NCBI GenBank assembly: GCA_003228965.1
Contig: QIGP01000116.1
Location: 1 to 12,235, forward strand
Direction: 5' to 3'
Source of the DNA: Gammaproteobacteria bacterium
Lineage (GTDB): Bacteria; Pseudomonadota; Gammaproteobacteria; Steroidobacterales; SZUA-146
Length of the DNA stretch: 12,235 bases
Part shown: piece after piece, positions 1 to 8,149 of the stretch
How the letters are laid out: each line of letters starts with the position of its first letter
Numbering within the stretch: position 1 is the first letter of the stretch
Notes under the pieces: model-generated
Databases searched by the model: none
Seen by the model: only the letters and a program-made list of their open reading frames with translations
What the model was told of the DNA's origin: nothing
Program-made: the position numbers and the translations under genes

Positions 1-571
1 GGAGCGTTTATTAACAGCGGCAGGAGTCGATCCTTCGCGCATGCCGCCTCAGGCTGCCAACGCGATCTTCCAACTAGCCGGCGGCGTGTTTCGCGAAATG
101 GTCGAAGGCATGATGGAAGTGCTGCGGGCACGTGATGAACTGAAAAGCGAACTACGTATTGCAAGAACAGTCATTCAATCGGCCAAGAACAATCCTTTGA
201 AGTTTTCCGTGAGTACCGACGAAGCCTTGACGAAGCTTTTGTTTCCCCAGGAACACGGCTACATGGCGCCGGTTGAAGCGCTACGCGAGGCGATTGAAGA
301 TATTAAGGCGCACCAGATGGCAATGATGGCTGGAATGAGCGCTGCGCTTGCCTCCATTTTGGAACAATTTGATCCAGAGAATCTGGAAGATCAGTTCAAG
401 AAGAACTTAAAACACAGCCCAATTGCCTCGTTAATGGGTAAGTCCAAATACTGGGAAATGTATGAAGACCGGTACAAGCAGCTTTCAGGCGATTCTCAAT
501 CTGACATACTCGCATTGTACGGAGAAGATTTCGCCAAGGCCTACCAGGACCAAATTGATAAATTATCGTAG
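1..571 (+). CDS. tagH: TagH/Fha-type T6SS FHA-domain protein, C-terminal part (5' end outside window)
   Basis: The reading frame is already open at base 2, so only the last 189 residues are visible. They match the C-terminal domain typical of T6SS-associated FHA proteins (TagH/Fha1/ImpI). The visible marks are 'GMMEVLRARDELKSELR', then 'NNPLKFS' (bases 188-208), an 'AHQMAMMAGMSAAL' helix, 'EQFDPENLEDQF', and near the end 'YWEMYEDRY' and 'LYGEDFAKAY'. The FHA domain that binds phosphothreonine would be at the N-terminus, upstream of the window. In characterised systems this protein is phosphorylated by PpkA or binds phosphorylated TssL, and so switches on assembly. It sits directly before tssJ, in the same operon as a kinase and a phosphatase. 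The family call is from recalled conserved motifs; the FHA domain itself is inferred, not seen. The in-frame ATG at 41 is internal, not the start. Confidence 0.88.
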   Translation, partial: ERLLTAAGVDPSRMPPQAANAIFQLAGGVFREMVEGMMEVLRARDELKSELRIARTVIQSAKNNPLKFSVSTDEALTKLLFPQEHGYMAPVEALREAIEDIKAHQMAMMAGMSAALASILEQFDPENLEDQFKKNLKHSPIASLMGKSKYWEMYEDRYKQLSGDSQSDILALYGEDFAKAYQDQIDKLS

Positions 572-614
572 TTGACATCAACAATGTGGTGCTTGCGGGC
601 CTGCATTTCACGTT

Positions 615-619
615 AAGGA
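615..619 (+). promoter_or_regulatory. Shine-Dalgarno site of tssJ
   Basis: AAGGA lies 5 nt before the ATG at 625. It decides the start: the in-frame GTG at 586 would add 13 residues in front of a signal peptide that is complete from 625 onward. Confidence 0.75.
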
Positions 620-624
620 TAGAT

Positions 625-1119
625 ATGTACATTCGATATCCCAGGAATTTTCTCGTTAGTCTGTTGCTGCTTACGCTCGTCGCGTGCGCCAGCAAGCCAC
701 CCGAACCCAGTGTTATGAAGGCGCAAATTTCTGCGTCCAGCACGTTAAATCCGGATCGGCACGGCGCCTCCAAACCCGTCAGAGTACGCATCTATCAGTT
801 AAAGACACCCGGGGCGTTTGAAGTGGCCGATTTTTTCGCACTGTATAACGGCGCGGAAGCCGAGTTAGCGGGTGACCTGCTATCGTTTCAGGAAGTGGTG
901 ATGCAGCCAGGTGCAACCGAGTTGTTGGAGGCTGAGTTTGATCCGGCTACCCGCGTAATTGGTGTACTCGCGGCGTTTCGCGATATAGAAAATGCTATCT
1001 GGCGTACTTCGGTGGCACTACCCGAGGAAAAACTCATCAAGTTTTTTGACAAGCGCCAGATGTTGGTTAACGTCGAGGATCGGACTATATCGTTGAAATT
1101 CGCCAAGCCGGAAAAATAA
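625..1119 (+). CDS. tssJ: T6SS outer-membrane lipoprotein TssJ
   Basis: A 164-residue lipoprotein of the VasD/Lip family, the outer-membrane anchor of the T6SS envelope complex, which binds the periplasmic end of TssM. Residues 1-21 are a lipoprotein signal peptide: a basic start (R4, R7), a hydrophobic core (LVSLLLLTL) and a lipobox LVAC with Cys21 as the acylated residue. Position +2 is Ala, not Asp, which fits outer-membrane sorting. The mature part has the family's beta-sandwich signatures 'LNPDRHGASKPVRVRIYQLK' (41-60) and 'VIGVLAAFRDIENAIWR' (111-127). Length is typical. The start at 625 is chosen over the upstream GTG at 586 because of the AAGGA site and signal-peptide geometry. tssK follows after 13 nt. 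Confidence 0.93.
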   Translation: MYIRYPRNFLVSLLLLTLVACASKPPEPSVMKAQISASSTLNPDRHGASKPVRVRIYQLKTPGAFEVADFFALYNGAEAELAGDLLSFQEVVMQPGATELLEAEFDPATRVIGVLAAFRDIENAIWRTSVALPEEKLIKFFDKRQMLVNVEDRTISLKFAKPEK

Positions 1120-1132
1120 TACGGAGTATTGC

Positions 1133-2464
1133 ATGTCCTGGAACAATAAAGTTGTTTGGTCTGAAGGCCTGTTTCTTCGCCCTCAGCACTTTCAACAACA
1201 TGATCGGTATTTAGAGCACTACATAGAACAGCGCTGCGCGCATTTGCGTCCCGCATCATGGGGCTTCAAAGAAGTCAAAATTGACAACGAGCTTCTGGCG
1301 ATAGGCAAATTCAGTATCGCAAGAGCAACGGGCGTCTTTCCTGATGGAACGCCTTTTAGTATTCCGGACGACTACGCACCGCCTCCGCCAATGACCGTTT
1401 CCGACGACATTCGCAACAGCGTTGTACATTTGTGCTTACCTGCGCGCCGACCGGGTACCGTTGAAATTGATGACGGCCGCGACGAAGAAGGTTTAGCCAG
1501 GCTTACTTCCTCGGAATACGAAGTTCGTGACGCCACTCGTCAATCGGTTGATGCGGCGGTGGTACAGGTGGGAAGTCTACGCATGCGCTATTTGCTGGAA
1601 TCCGAGCCGCGCGGTGAGTACGCAAGCATTGGTGTGGCCAGAATTATCGAGGCGCGCAGTGACAACCAGGTAATACTGGATGACAAGTTCATTCCGTCCG
1701 TGCTCGATTGCCAGGCCGTCGACCAGTTGTCGGGTTTTGTAAATGAACTGCAAGGGCTGTTACATCATCGTGGGGAAGCACTGGCAACACGTGCAACCAG
1801 CTCAGGCCGGGGTGCAGGCGAACTGTCCGATTTCTTAATGCTTCAATTAGTAAATCGCTACGAGCCCCTTGTCGCACATTTGGCGCCTCTGGCCGATTTA
1901 CATCCCGAAGAGCTGTACCGCGAGCTAGTCCAAATTGCCGGTGAACTGGCGACATTTACTGCAGCTTCAAAACGTGCGGCACGTTTTCCTTCTTACCGTC
2001 ACGACGACTTGCAAGCTACGTTTGCGCCTGTGAGAGACGCTCTGCGTGAATCGCTGAGTATGGTGCTCGAGCAAAATGCTGTGCCCATCGATCTCAAAGA
2101 GCGTCGATACGGTATCCGCGTTGCCCGGGTTGGTGACAAGAGCTTGCTGAGCGACGCTTCATTTGTACTGGCCGTGACGGCCGATATGCCGACCGAGCAA
2201 ATTCGCAGTTCGTTGCCAATGCAAATTAAAATTGGCTCGGTCGAAAAGATTAAGGAGCTAGTAAACCTGCAGCTACCCGGTATTCAAGTACGACCACTAC
2301 CGGTAGCGCCCAGGCAAATTCCTTACCACACCGGAAACGTATACTTCGAGTTGGATCGCTCTAGCAAAATGTGGGATGAACTATCAAAGTCAGGAGGATT
2401 TGCCATGCATCTTGGCGGTGAATTCCCAGGCGTTCAGCTAGAGTTCTGGGCAATCAGGGGCTAA
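1133..2464 (+). CDS. tssK: T6SS baseplate protein TssK
   Basis: A 443-residue cytoplasmic protein (VasE/ImpJ family), close to the usual family length. TssK trimers join the baseplate wedge to the cytoplasmic parts of TssL and TssM. The N-terminus carries the family hallmark 'VVWSEGLFLRPQHFQQHDRY' (residues 7-26). The N-terminal shell-like half, the helical middle (about 190-315) and the C-terminal membrane-complex-binding domain all appear intact. The protein ends in 'GNVYFELDRSSKMWDEL' and 'FPGVQLEFWAIRG', as expected. GGAG (1123-1126) precedes the ATG by 6 nt. The gene lies between tssJ and tssL with gaps of 13 and 4 nt. No frameshift or missing segment is visible. Confidence 0.95.
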   Translation: MSWNNKVVWSEGLFLRPQHFQQHDRYLEHYIEQRCAHLRPASWGFKEVKIDNELLAIGKFSIARATGVFPDGTPFSIPDDYAPPPPMTVSDDIRNSVVHLCLPARRPGTVEIDDGRDEEGLARLTSSEYEVRDATRQSVDAAVVQVGSLRMRYLLESEPRGEYASIGVARIIEARSDNQVILDDKFIPSVLDCQAVDQLSGFVNELQGLLHHRGEALATRATSSGRGAGELSDFLMLQLVNRYEPLVAHLAPLADLHPEELYRELVQIAGELATFTAASKRAARFPSYRHDDLQATFAPVRDALRESLSMVLEQNAVPIDLKERRYGIRVARVGDKSLLSDASFVLAVTADMPTEQIRSSLPMQIKIGSVEKIKELVNLQLPGIQVRPLPVAPRQIPYHTGNVYFELDRSSKMWDELSKSGGFAMHLGGEFPGVQLEFWAIRG

Positions 2465-2468
2465 GCTA

Positions 2469-3806
2469 ATGACAACCGATGACCCATTTTTTGATGACGA
2501 AGAAAGTGACCGTACGGTACTAAAGCCGACTCCGGGCGCACGTCGTAGTTCTGCACCGACACCAACACCGCAGTCGCCACCTCCCCGCGCGCCGTCTGTC
2601 CCCGGGCCTCGCCCGCAAAGAGCGAGTGCGACACGCGTTGTTACTCCAGGCTTAAATCCTTTGGTCGACTCAGCAAGCTCATTGCTTGCCTTGGCAGGCA
2701 CCTTGAGAAGTACTACATCACATTCAGACCCGGCGGGTTTAAATCAACATATTTCTGCCGAAATCAAATTGTTTGAAGAGACCGCTCGCTCGCGTGGCTG
2801 TCTGCCGGAATCTGTTTTGGCTGGGCGCTATGCACTGTGCACTTTTCTGGACGAAGTTGTACTGAGCACGCCTTGGGGTGCCAACAGCCCCTGGGCAGAA
2901 CGAACGTTACTGTCCGCGTTTCATCGTGAAGGATGGGGCGGCGAAAAGTTTTTCGCAATTTTGGACCGTGTTGGCCAGGATCCGGTTAAGAACATTAATA
3001 TCATCGAGCTGCAATACCTGATTCTGGTGCTGGGCTTTCAAGGTAAGTACCGCGTTGAAGATCGCGGGCGCCAGGAACTGACTACCATTCAGGACCGTCT
3101 GTATCAAACCGTAAGAATGCAGCGTGGCGACATAAACCAGGAGCTATCACCTCACTGGCAAGGCGAAAAAGACTTACGCTCTCCACTGCAAAAATTCGTA
3201 CCATTGTGGGCAGTCGCCGCCGCGGCCGCAGCGATTTTACTCGCCGTATTTATGGGTTTCAAATTCATGCTTAGCGACGAGTCCGCACCGATTATCGAAG
3301 AGCTTCAGGCCATGGGTCGTGCTCAGGCTGCTGTTGAAGGTGAACGAGAGAGCCGTGCGCGTCGACTGACCCTGCGACAGTTTTTAGCCCCTGAGATTGA
3401 ACAAGGTGTAGTGGATGTTGAGGACCGGCCGGGGCGCAGCATCATTACTTTACGCGGTAAGGGACTGTTTGCGACCGGAAGTGCAACGGTCACTCGTTCA
3501 AAACAAGCCCTGCTGCAAAGAGTTGCAGACGCACTCAATACGGAAAGTGGGCGTGTTGCTATTGCCGGTCACACTGACAACATTCCAATCACGGGCAGTT
3601 TGAAACTGAAATTTCCAAGCAATTTCGATCTTTCGCAAGCGCGGGCCGACGGCATTTTAAATAAGCTCGGACAATACGGTGTTGCTGAAAATCGCATGAA
3701 TGCTGAGGGGCGCGGTGCAATAGAGCCTCTCGTTGAAAACAATACACGGGAAAATCGAGCGCTTAATCGTCGGGTTGAAATAACCTTAAGCGCTCGTGGC
3801 CAATAG
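2469..3806 (+). CDS. tssL: T6SS inner-membrane protein TssL with C-terminal OmpA-like peptidoglycan-binding domain
   Basis: A 445-residue extended TssL (DotU/VasF family). Residues 1-60 are a disordered, acidic then Pro/Ala/Ser-rich cytoplasmic tail with Thr16 in 'ESDRTVLKP'. Residues about 60-235 are the DotU domain ('NPLVDSASSLL', 'ALCTFLDEVVLSTPWG', 'SAFHREGWGGEKFF', 'ILVLGFQGKYR'). Residues 246-268 form one transmembrane helix (WAVAAAAAAILLAVFMGF). Residues about 315-443 are an OmpA/MotB domain in the periplasm, with 'IAGHTDNIPI' (365-374) and 'NTRENRALNRRVEI' (425-438). The OmpA tail anchors the complex to the cell wall and makes a separate TagL unnecessary. AGGGG (2456-2460) lies 8 nt before the ATG. 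In Agrobacterium, TssL is phosphorylated by PpkA on an N-terminal Thr and then bound by Fha; Thr16 here is in the equivalent place, which is inference. Confidence 0.94.
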   Translation: MTTDDPFFDDEESDRTVLKPTPGARRSSAPTPTPQSPPPRAPSVPGPRPQRASATRVVTPGLNPLVDSASSLLALAGTLRSTTSHSDPAGLNQHISAEIKLFEETARSRGCLPESVLAGRYALCTFLDEVVLSTPWGANSPWAERTLLSAFHREGWGGEKFFAILDRVGQDPVKNINIIELQYLILVLGFQGKYRVEDRGRQELTTIQDRLYQTVRMQRGDINQELSPHWQGEKDLRSPLQKFVPLWAVAAAAAAILLAVFMGFKFMLSDESAPIIEELQAMGRAQAAVEGERESRARRLTLRQFLAPEIEQGVVDVEDRPGRSIITLRGKGLFATGSATVTRSKQALLQRVADALNTESGRVAIAGHTDNIPITGSLKLKFPSNFDLSQARADGILNKLGQYGVAENRMNAEGRGAIEPLVENNTRENRALNRRVEITLSARGQ

Positions 3807-3810
3807 TGTA

Positions 3811-3831
3811 ATGGCAAGGGAGCCATCATGA
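3811..3831 (+). promoter_or_regulatory. Small hairpin and 6-codon mini-ORF framing the tssM ribosome site
   Basis: ATGGC (3811-3815) and GCCAT (3822-3826) are perfect inverted repeats around a 6-nt loop, AAGGGA, which is the Shine-Dalgarno sequence of tssM (ATG at 3828). In addition, an ATG at 3811 opens a six-codon frame (MAREPS) whose TGA (3829-3831) overlaps the tssM ATG as ATGA. Either could tune tssM translation, but a 5-bp stem is weak and the mini-ORF has no clear ribosome site of its own. Chance is a fair alternative. Confidence 0.3.
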
Positions 3832-6800
3832 AAAAAGTGCTGTCAATCTTCATTAACCCGTGGGTCATTGGCTTGCTGGGTTTTCTGGCGCTGGCGTTTC
3901 TCATCTGGTTTTTCGGTCCTCTTCTGGCCTTCGGGGAGAGTTATTTTCTGGAGCCAGAAAGCCGGCGCTTGATATTTATCGGCGTTGTAGCGGTGTTGAT
4001 GATTGCTCGGGCGGTTTGGAAGAAATTTCGGTCGGACAAAGCCAGTTCGGACATCGTTGAGGGGATTGTTGAGGCCGAAACACCGAACACACCCGATCAA
4101 GGTGAAGAGGAAGTTGAGCTTTTAAAAGGTCGCTTTGAAGAGGCGGTAAAGCTGCTTAAAAAATCCGGTGACGGTAAAACGTCTCTTTATGAAATGCCCT
4201 GGTACATTATTATCGGGCCTCCCGGGTCTGGCAAAACCACGGCGCTGGTCAATTCAGGACTGGATTTTCCGTTGGCGGAGCAGTACGGCAAAGAGGCGCT
4301 TCAAGGTGTCGGTGGCACGCGCAATTGCGACTGGTGGTTTACCAATGAGGCGGTGTTACTTGACACTGCAGGCCGCTACACCACGCAAGACAGCGACGCA
4401 GAAACCGATAGCACGGCGTGGTTTGGCTTTTTAGATTTACTCAAGCGCCATCGAAAGCGTCGCCCCATTAATGGCGTGTTTATTGCTATCAGTGTGCAGG
4501 ACTTGTTAACACTGAACGACGCTGAACGTGCCGCGCATGCGGCTTCTATTAAAGCTCGCATTAAAGAGTTATACGAACGTTTCGGTATTCGGTTTCCAGT
4601 CTACGTAATGCTCACCAAAGCTGACCTGATAAGTGGTTTTATGGAGTACTTCGACGATCTGGGTCAGGGCGATCGTGAGCAGGTTTGGGGTTTTACTCTG
4701 CCTTTACTGGACAAGGACACGGAGTTCGATTTTGACGGAGCATTCAGCGGTGAGTTCGACGGCTTGGTCAATCGATTAAATGAACGACTCTCGCAACGAC
4801 TGAACCAGGAGCAAGACGTACAGCGGCGTGCGCAAATATTTGGTTTCCCACGCCAGGTCAGTTCACTTAAGCCCGTTGTGAACGATTTCCTGATGAAAAT
4901 TTTCAAACCCAGCCGGTACGACGAGCCGTTTATGTGGCGTGGAATGTACTTCAGCAGTGGTACCCAGGAAGGTACACCCATCGATCGCTTGCTCGGCTCG
5001 ATGGCACGCTCCTTTGGCATCGAGCGCCAGGCTGTGGCGAGCCACGGAGGCCAGGGACGCAGCTATTTTATAGGCGATCTGCTGAAGAAAGTAGCGTTTA
5101 AAGAATCAGAACTTGCAGGCACCAATCGCAAGCTGGAGGTTCAGCGTGCGTGGCTACAGCGGGCTTCGTACGCGGCTGTTGTGCTTGCGACAATCGGTTC
5201 GATTCTTGTCTGGTCCGTAAGCTATATGAACAATCGCAGTCTGGTGCAGGACGTTTCCACGCTAACGGTCGATCTGCAGGAAACTTCGGCAACTTTGGAT
5301 GCAAAGCAAAACCATCCATTGGACACGTTGCCTTTGTTAAACCAAATTGAACAAATGCCCGGTGGGTATGCCGATCGAGACTCGGGTGCACCGTGGCTAC
5401 ATGGCTTTGGTCTTTACCAGGGCAAACGTATCGGGCGCTCAGCCGACAATGCCTACAAGAGACTGCTTGGCAACGAGTTTCTGCCGCGAGTAAAGCTCGA
5501 CCAGGAAGTGCAACTGCGTCGGGGCTGGGATAACTCCGAGATGCTGTTTAACTCTTTGAAGGCCTACCTGATGTTGGATCACGAAAACTTTGATCCGGTA
5601 TTTGTGCGTACCGTTTGGAAAGTGTTGTGGGAAGACGATTTGCCAGCTTCGACAACACGTGAACAAATGGACGACCTTAATCGACATGCACTTGCGCTGG
5701 TCGGCAACATGCCAGGTGTCTTGCCAGACGTCCTGGACGACAATCTGATTGAGCGTGCCAGGCGCGACGCGCGTCGCGTGTCTCCTGCGCGGCGGGTTTA
5801 CGCACGCATACGTCAGCGAGCCAGTGCCAGTGAAATTCCAGGCTTTACCATCAAACGGGTCAGTGGTAGCGACGCCGGAATTGTGTTTCGCCGTAAGAGC
5901 GGCAAGGCACTAACCGACGGCATAGACGGGCTGTACACCTACAATGGCTTCCACGAGTATTTCGAAAAAATAAGCGGTGAGGAAGCGCAGGACCTCGGCA
6001 AGGATATCTGGGTGCTTGGTGAAGATATAGTTGAAGATGTGGATAAAGAACAGTTGAGAGGTGAGGTACTTGAACTCTATCTGTCGGACTACGAAGACAA
6101 CTACTCCGAGCTATTGGCCGATTTGTCTATTATTACGCCAAGCAGCCTGGAGGAAACGGTGCGGACCTTGCGCATATTGTCACACGAAAAGCAGTCGCCC
6201 CTGCGCAAGCTTGTTGATGCCGTGTTGCTGGAGATTACGCTCGAGCGCGAAGAGGAAGGCGCCGGAAGCAAAATTTCCGACGCGGCAAAAAAACTACGCA
6301 ACACCGAACGTAGCATAGAAAGCAAAATTCGCAGTGTTACGGGACGTAGTGGTCCACGCATACCTCGTGTTTCAATGACTCCGAGGCAACGCGCAATGGC
6401 TAATATGGGTGGCAAGAAGCTGGGTAAACTGTCAGCGATGACCGATTCTGAAAACGGCGATTCAATTTTTGATGAAGTGCTTGCACTGCTTGCTGAACTG
6501 TATGTCATGCTCGATGAAATTGAGCAGTCTTCGGATCAGGCAAAAATGACTGCTGAGCACTCAGGAGCAATGGCGAGCGTTGCGGCTGAGCTGAATCGTA
6601 AGACGCAGGGGCAGGACCCCATGGTAAAAGAGGCTGTCGGTGGACTTGTTGCGAGTGCCAGCATGGCCGTGTCGCGAGGAACACGTGCCTATCTGAATGA
6701 ACTGTGGCGCAGCGAAGCCTACGATCGATGTAACGACACGATTGCCAGTCGTTACCCTTTTAGTCGTTCTGCCCGGCAGGAAATCAAGCTGGATGATTTC

Positions 6801-7379
6801 GGTGATTTCTTTGGAAACGGCGGTGACATGGATAGCTTTTTCACCACACACCTTGAAGAATACGTCAATACTTCGCGGCGTCCGTGGTCGTGGAAATCTG
6901 AAATGCGCGGTGCCAACAAGGCAGCGCTGGCCCAGTTCGAACGAGCTGAACGCATTCGCAAGGCCTACTTCCGAGCATCCGGCAACTCTCCGCAGGTACG
7001 CTTTGGCATTAAACCCCTGGATATGGATATGTCTATTACCAAGCTGACATTGATGCTTGGCGAACAGAAAATCAGCTACGATCACGGCCCCGCGCAAACC
7101 AAACAATTTGCGTGGCCGGGACCCGATTCGTCCGGGATTCGCATTGAGTTAGTGCCCCAGTCACCGCGGCCTTCGGCCCGTGAGGAAGACGGCGATTGGG
7201 GACTGTTTAGACTATTGGAGTCAGCCAATATGATGGCGGCTGGCGGTTCAAACGATCGCTATGAAGTTACCTTCAGCATTGGTTCCCGCCAAGCGAGTTT
7301 CGAACTCAATCCAAAAAGCAGCTACAACCCGTTCGAGATTAGCGATCTGGTTGGTTTTTCCTGTCCGGAGCGGTTGTGA
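3828..7379 (+). CDS. tssM: T6SS inner-membrane protein TssM (IcmF/VasK)
   Basis: A 1183-residue core protein linking TssL in the inner membrane to TssJ at the outer membrane; length is normal. There are two N-terminal transmembrane helices (about 11-34 and 47-64) and a cytoplasmic GTPase-like domain with Walker A GPPGSGKT (130-137, Lys136), 'VLLDTAGRY' (176-184) and a TKAD base-recognition motif (263-266), so nucleotide binding may be retained. The family motif 'GMYFSSGTQEGTP' is at 372-384. A third helix (about 447-467) leads into a large periplasmic region that ends with 'SSYNPFEISDLVGFSCPERL', the usual TssJ-binding, beta-rich C-terminus. A basic linker rich in Arg, Lys, Gly and Ser lies at 832-871. 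AAGGGA (3816-3821) precedes the ATG by 6 nt. The stop overlaps the tagF start. Confidence 0.96.
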   Translation: MKKVLSIFINPWVIGLLGFLALAFLIWFFGPLLAFGESYFLEPESRRLIFIGVVAVLMIARAVWKKFRSDKASSDIVEGIVEAETPNTPDQGEEEVELLKGRFEEAVKLLKKSGDGKTSLYEMPWYIIIGPPGSGKTTALVNSGLDFPLAEQYGKEALQGVGGTRNCDWWFTNEAVLLDTAGRYTTQDSDAETDSTAWFGFLDLLKRHRKRRPINGVFIAISVQDLLTLNDAERAAHAASIKARIKELYERFGIRFPVYVMLTKADLISGFMEYFDDLGQGDREQVWGFTLPLLDKDTEFDFDGAFSGEFDGLVNRLNERLSQRLNQEQDVQRRAQIFGFPRQVSSLKPVVNDFLMKIFKPSRYDEPFMWRGMYFSSGTQEGTPIDRLLGSMARSFGIERQAVASHGGQGRSYFIGDLLKKVAFKESELAGTNRKLEVQRAWLQRASYAAVVLATIGSILVWSVSYMNNRSLVQDVSTLTVDLQETSATLDAKQNHPLDTLPLLNQIEQMPGGYADRDSGAPWLHGFGLYQGKRIGRSADNAYKRLLGNEFLPRVKLDQEVQLRRGWDNSEMLFNSLKAYLMLDHENFDPVFVRTVWKVLWEDDLPASTTREQMDDLNRHALALVGNMPGVLPDVLDDNLIERARRDARRVSPARRVYARIRQRASASEIPGFTIKRVSGSDAGIVFRRKSGKALTDGIDGLYTYNGFHEYFEKISGEEAQDLGKDIWVLGEDIVEDVDKEQLRGEVLELYLSDYEDNYSELLADLSIITPSSLEETVRTLRILSHEKQSPLRKLVDAVLLEITLEREEEGAGSKISDAAKKLRNTERSIESKIRSVTGRSGPRIPRVSMTPRQRAMANMGGKKLGKLSAMTDSENGDSIFDEVLALLAELYVMLDEIEQSSDQAKMTAEHSGAMASVAAELNRKTQGQDPMVKEAVGGLVASASMAVSRGTRAYLNELWRSEAYDRCNDTIASRYPFSRSARQEIKLDDFGDFFGNGGDMDSFFTTHLEEYVNTSRRPWSWKSEMRGANKAALAQFERAERIRKAYFRASGNSPQVRFGIKPLDMDMSITKLTLMLGEQKISYDHGPAQTKQFAWPGPDSSGIRIELVPQSPRPSAREEDGDWGLFRLLESANMMAAGGSNDRYEVTFSIGSRQASFELNPKSSYNPFEISDLVGFSCPERL

Positions 7380-8149
7380 GTGACGTCGTCGATTTAACGC
7401 CCGGGTTTTTCGGCAAGCTGCCCGCTCTGGGTGATTTTGTGCAGCGCCAGCTGCCCGGTTCGTTTGTCAAAGTGTGGGACGGGTGGTTGCAAGAGTCCAT
7501 TGCAAGCAGTAAGTCGCACCTCGGTGAGCATTGGTTGGACATCTATTTGCACAGTCCGGTATGGCGATTCACTTTGTTTCAAGGTATCGGCGGCACTCAG
7601 GGGTGGAGCGGTGTGATGATTCCAAGTGTGGATCGAGTCGGTCGTTACTTTCCATTGACACTCGCCGCACCAATGCCAGATGGTGCATCCTCTTTCGCCA
7701 TGATTAAGGCACACAATTGGTTTGATCGAGCAGAGACTACGCTTCTGTCGGCGTTGGAAGAAAAAGGCTTTAGCGTGGAGCAATTTACGCAAACCGTCGC
7801 AGACCTTGGTCCATGTGCAGAAGCCGGTGAGGTCTTTGCTCTGGATCAGGATGTCAGTACAATGCGCAGCGGTTGGCAAATTAAGCTCAGTGCCGTTGAT
7901 CGTGCCGACGACGCCTTGGAGTCGGTAGCGGAGGTGCTTACAAAAGATCGCTTTGGAAACTATAGTTTGTGGTGGACCGGTGGCTCAGAGTTAATTCCGC
8001 CTAGTTTACTGGTGTCCCCTGGCTTGCCGAAACCCGAATCTTTTACGGCTATGCTTGACGGTCGATGGCGAGAGTCAAGTTGGCGAACCTTTGGATCTGC
8101 GGACTCGGTTACACAGAGCGATAGTCTGCAGGAGATAATCGACGCATGA
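7376..8149 (+). CDS. tagF: T6SS-associated protein TagF (ImpM/SciT family)
   Basis: A 257-residue soluble protein. The family signature is clear: 'GFFGKLPALGDFVQRQLP' (10-27), 'WDGWLQESI' (34-42), 'SPVWRFTLFQG' (60-70) and 'MIPSVDRVGRYFPLTLAAP' (81-99). A C-terminal 'NYSLWWTGGS' (195-204) is followed by 'LPKPESFTAML' (217-227). TagF proteins are post-translational repressors of T6SS assembly in Pseudomonas and Agrobacterium, where TagF sequesters Fha. The start is a GTG at 7376 overlapping the tssM TGA (GTGA), preceded by CGGAG (7366-7370) 5 nt away; no ATG lies near. It overlaps pppA by 4 nt. In some bacteria TagF and PppA are fused, but here they are separate and translationally coupled. 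Repression by this copy is inferred from the family. Confidence 0.92.
   Translation: MSDVVDLTPGFFGKLPALGDFVQRQLPGSFVKVWDGWLQESIASSKSHLGEHWLDIYLHSPVWRFTLFQGIGGTQGWSGVMIPSVDRVGRYFPLTLAAPMPDGASSFAMIKAHNWFDRAETTLLSALEEKGFSVEQFTQTVADLGPCAEAGEVFALDQDVSTMRSGWQIKLSAVDRADDALESVAEVLTKDRFGNYSLWWTGGSELIPPSLLVSPGLPKPESFTAMLDGRWRESSWRTFGSADSVTQSDSLQEIIDA

Noticed and set aside
572..624. Possible internal promoter upstream of tssJ: a perfect TTGACA at 572-577 just after the tagH stop.
   Set aside because: At 16-18 nt downstream the sequence is GC-rich (GCGGGC region) with no TATAAT-like hexamer, so a sigma-70 promoter is not supported. The rest of this 53-nt gap shows nothing else.
586..624. GTG at 586 as the start of tssJ.
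   Set aside because: It would put 13 extra residues before an already complete lipoprotein signal peptide, and the ATG at 625 has a well-placed AAGGA.
396..791. Antisense open frame across the tagH-tssJ junction.
   Set aside because: It crosses two real genes on the other strand and encodes no recognisable domain.
6561..7106. Antisense open frame of 181 codons inside tssM.
   Set aside because: It lies wholly opposite a strongly conserved coding region, its translation resembles no family, and open frames of this length are common opposite GC-rich codons.
7394..7879. Antisense open frame of 161 codons opposite tagF.
   Set aside because: It is a shadow of the tagF reading frame, with no ribosome site or recognisable protein features.
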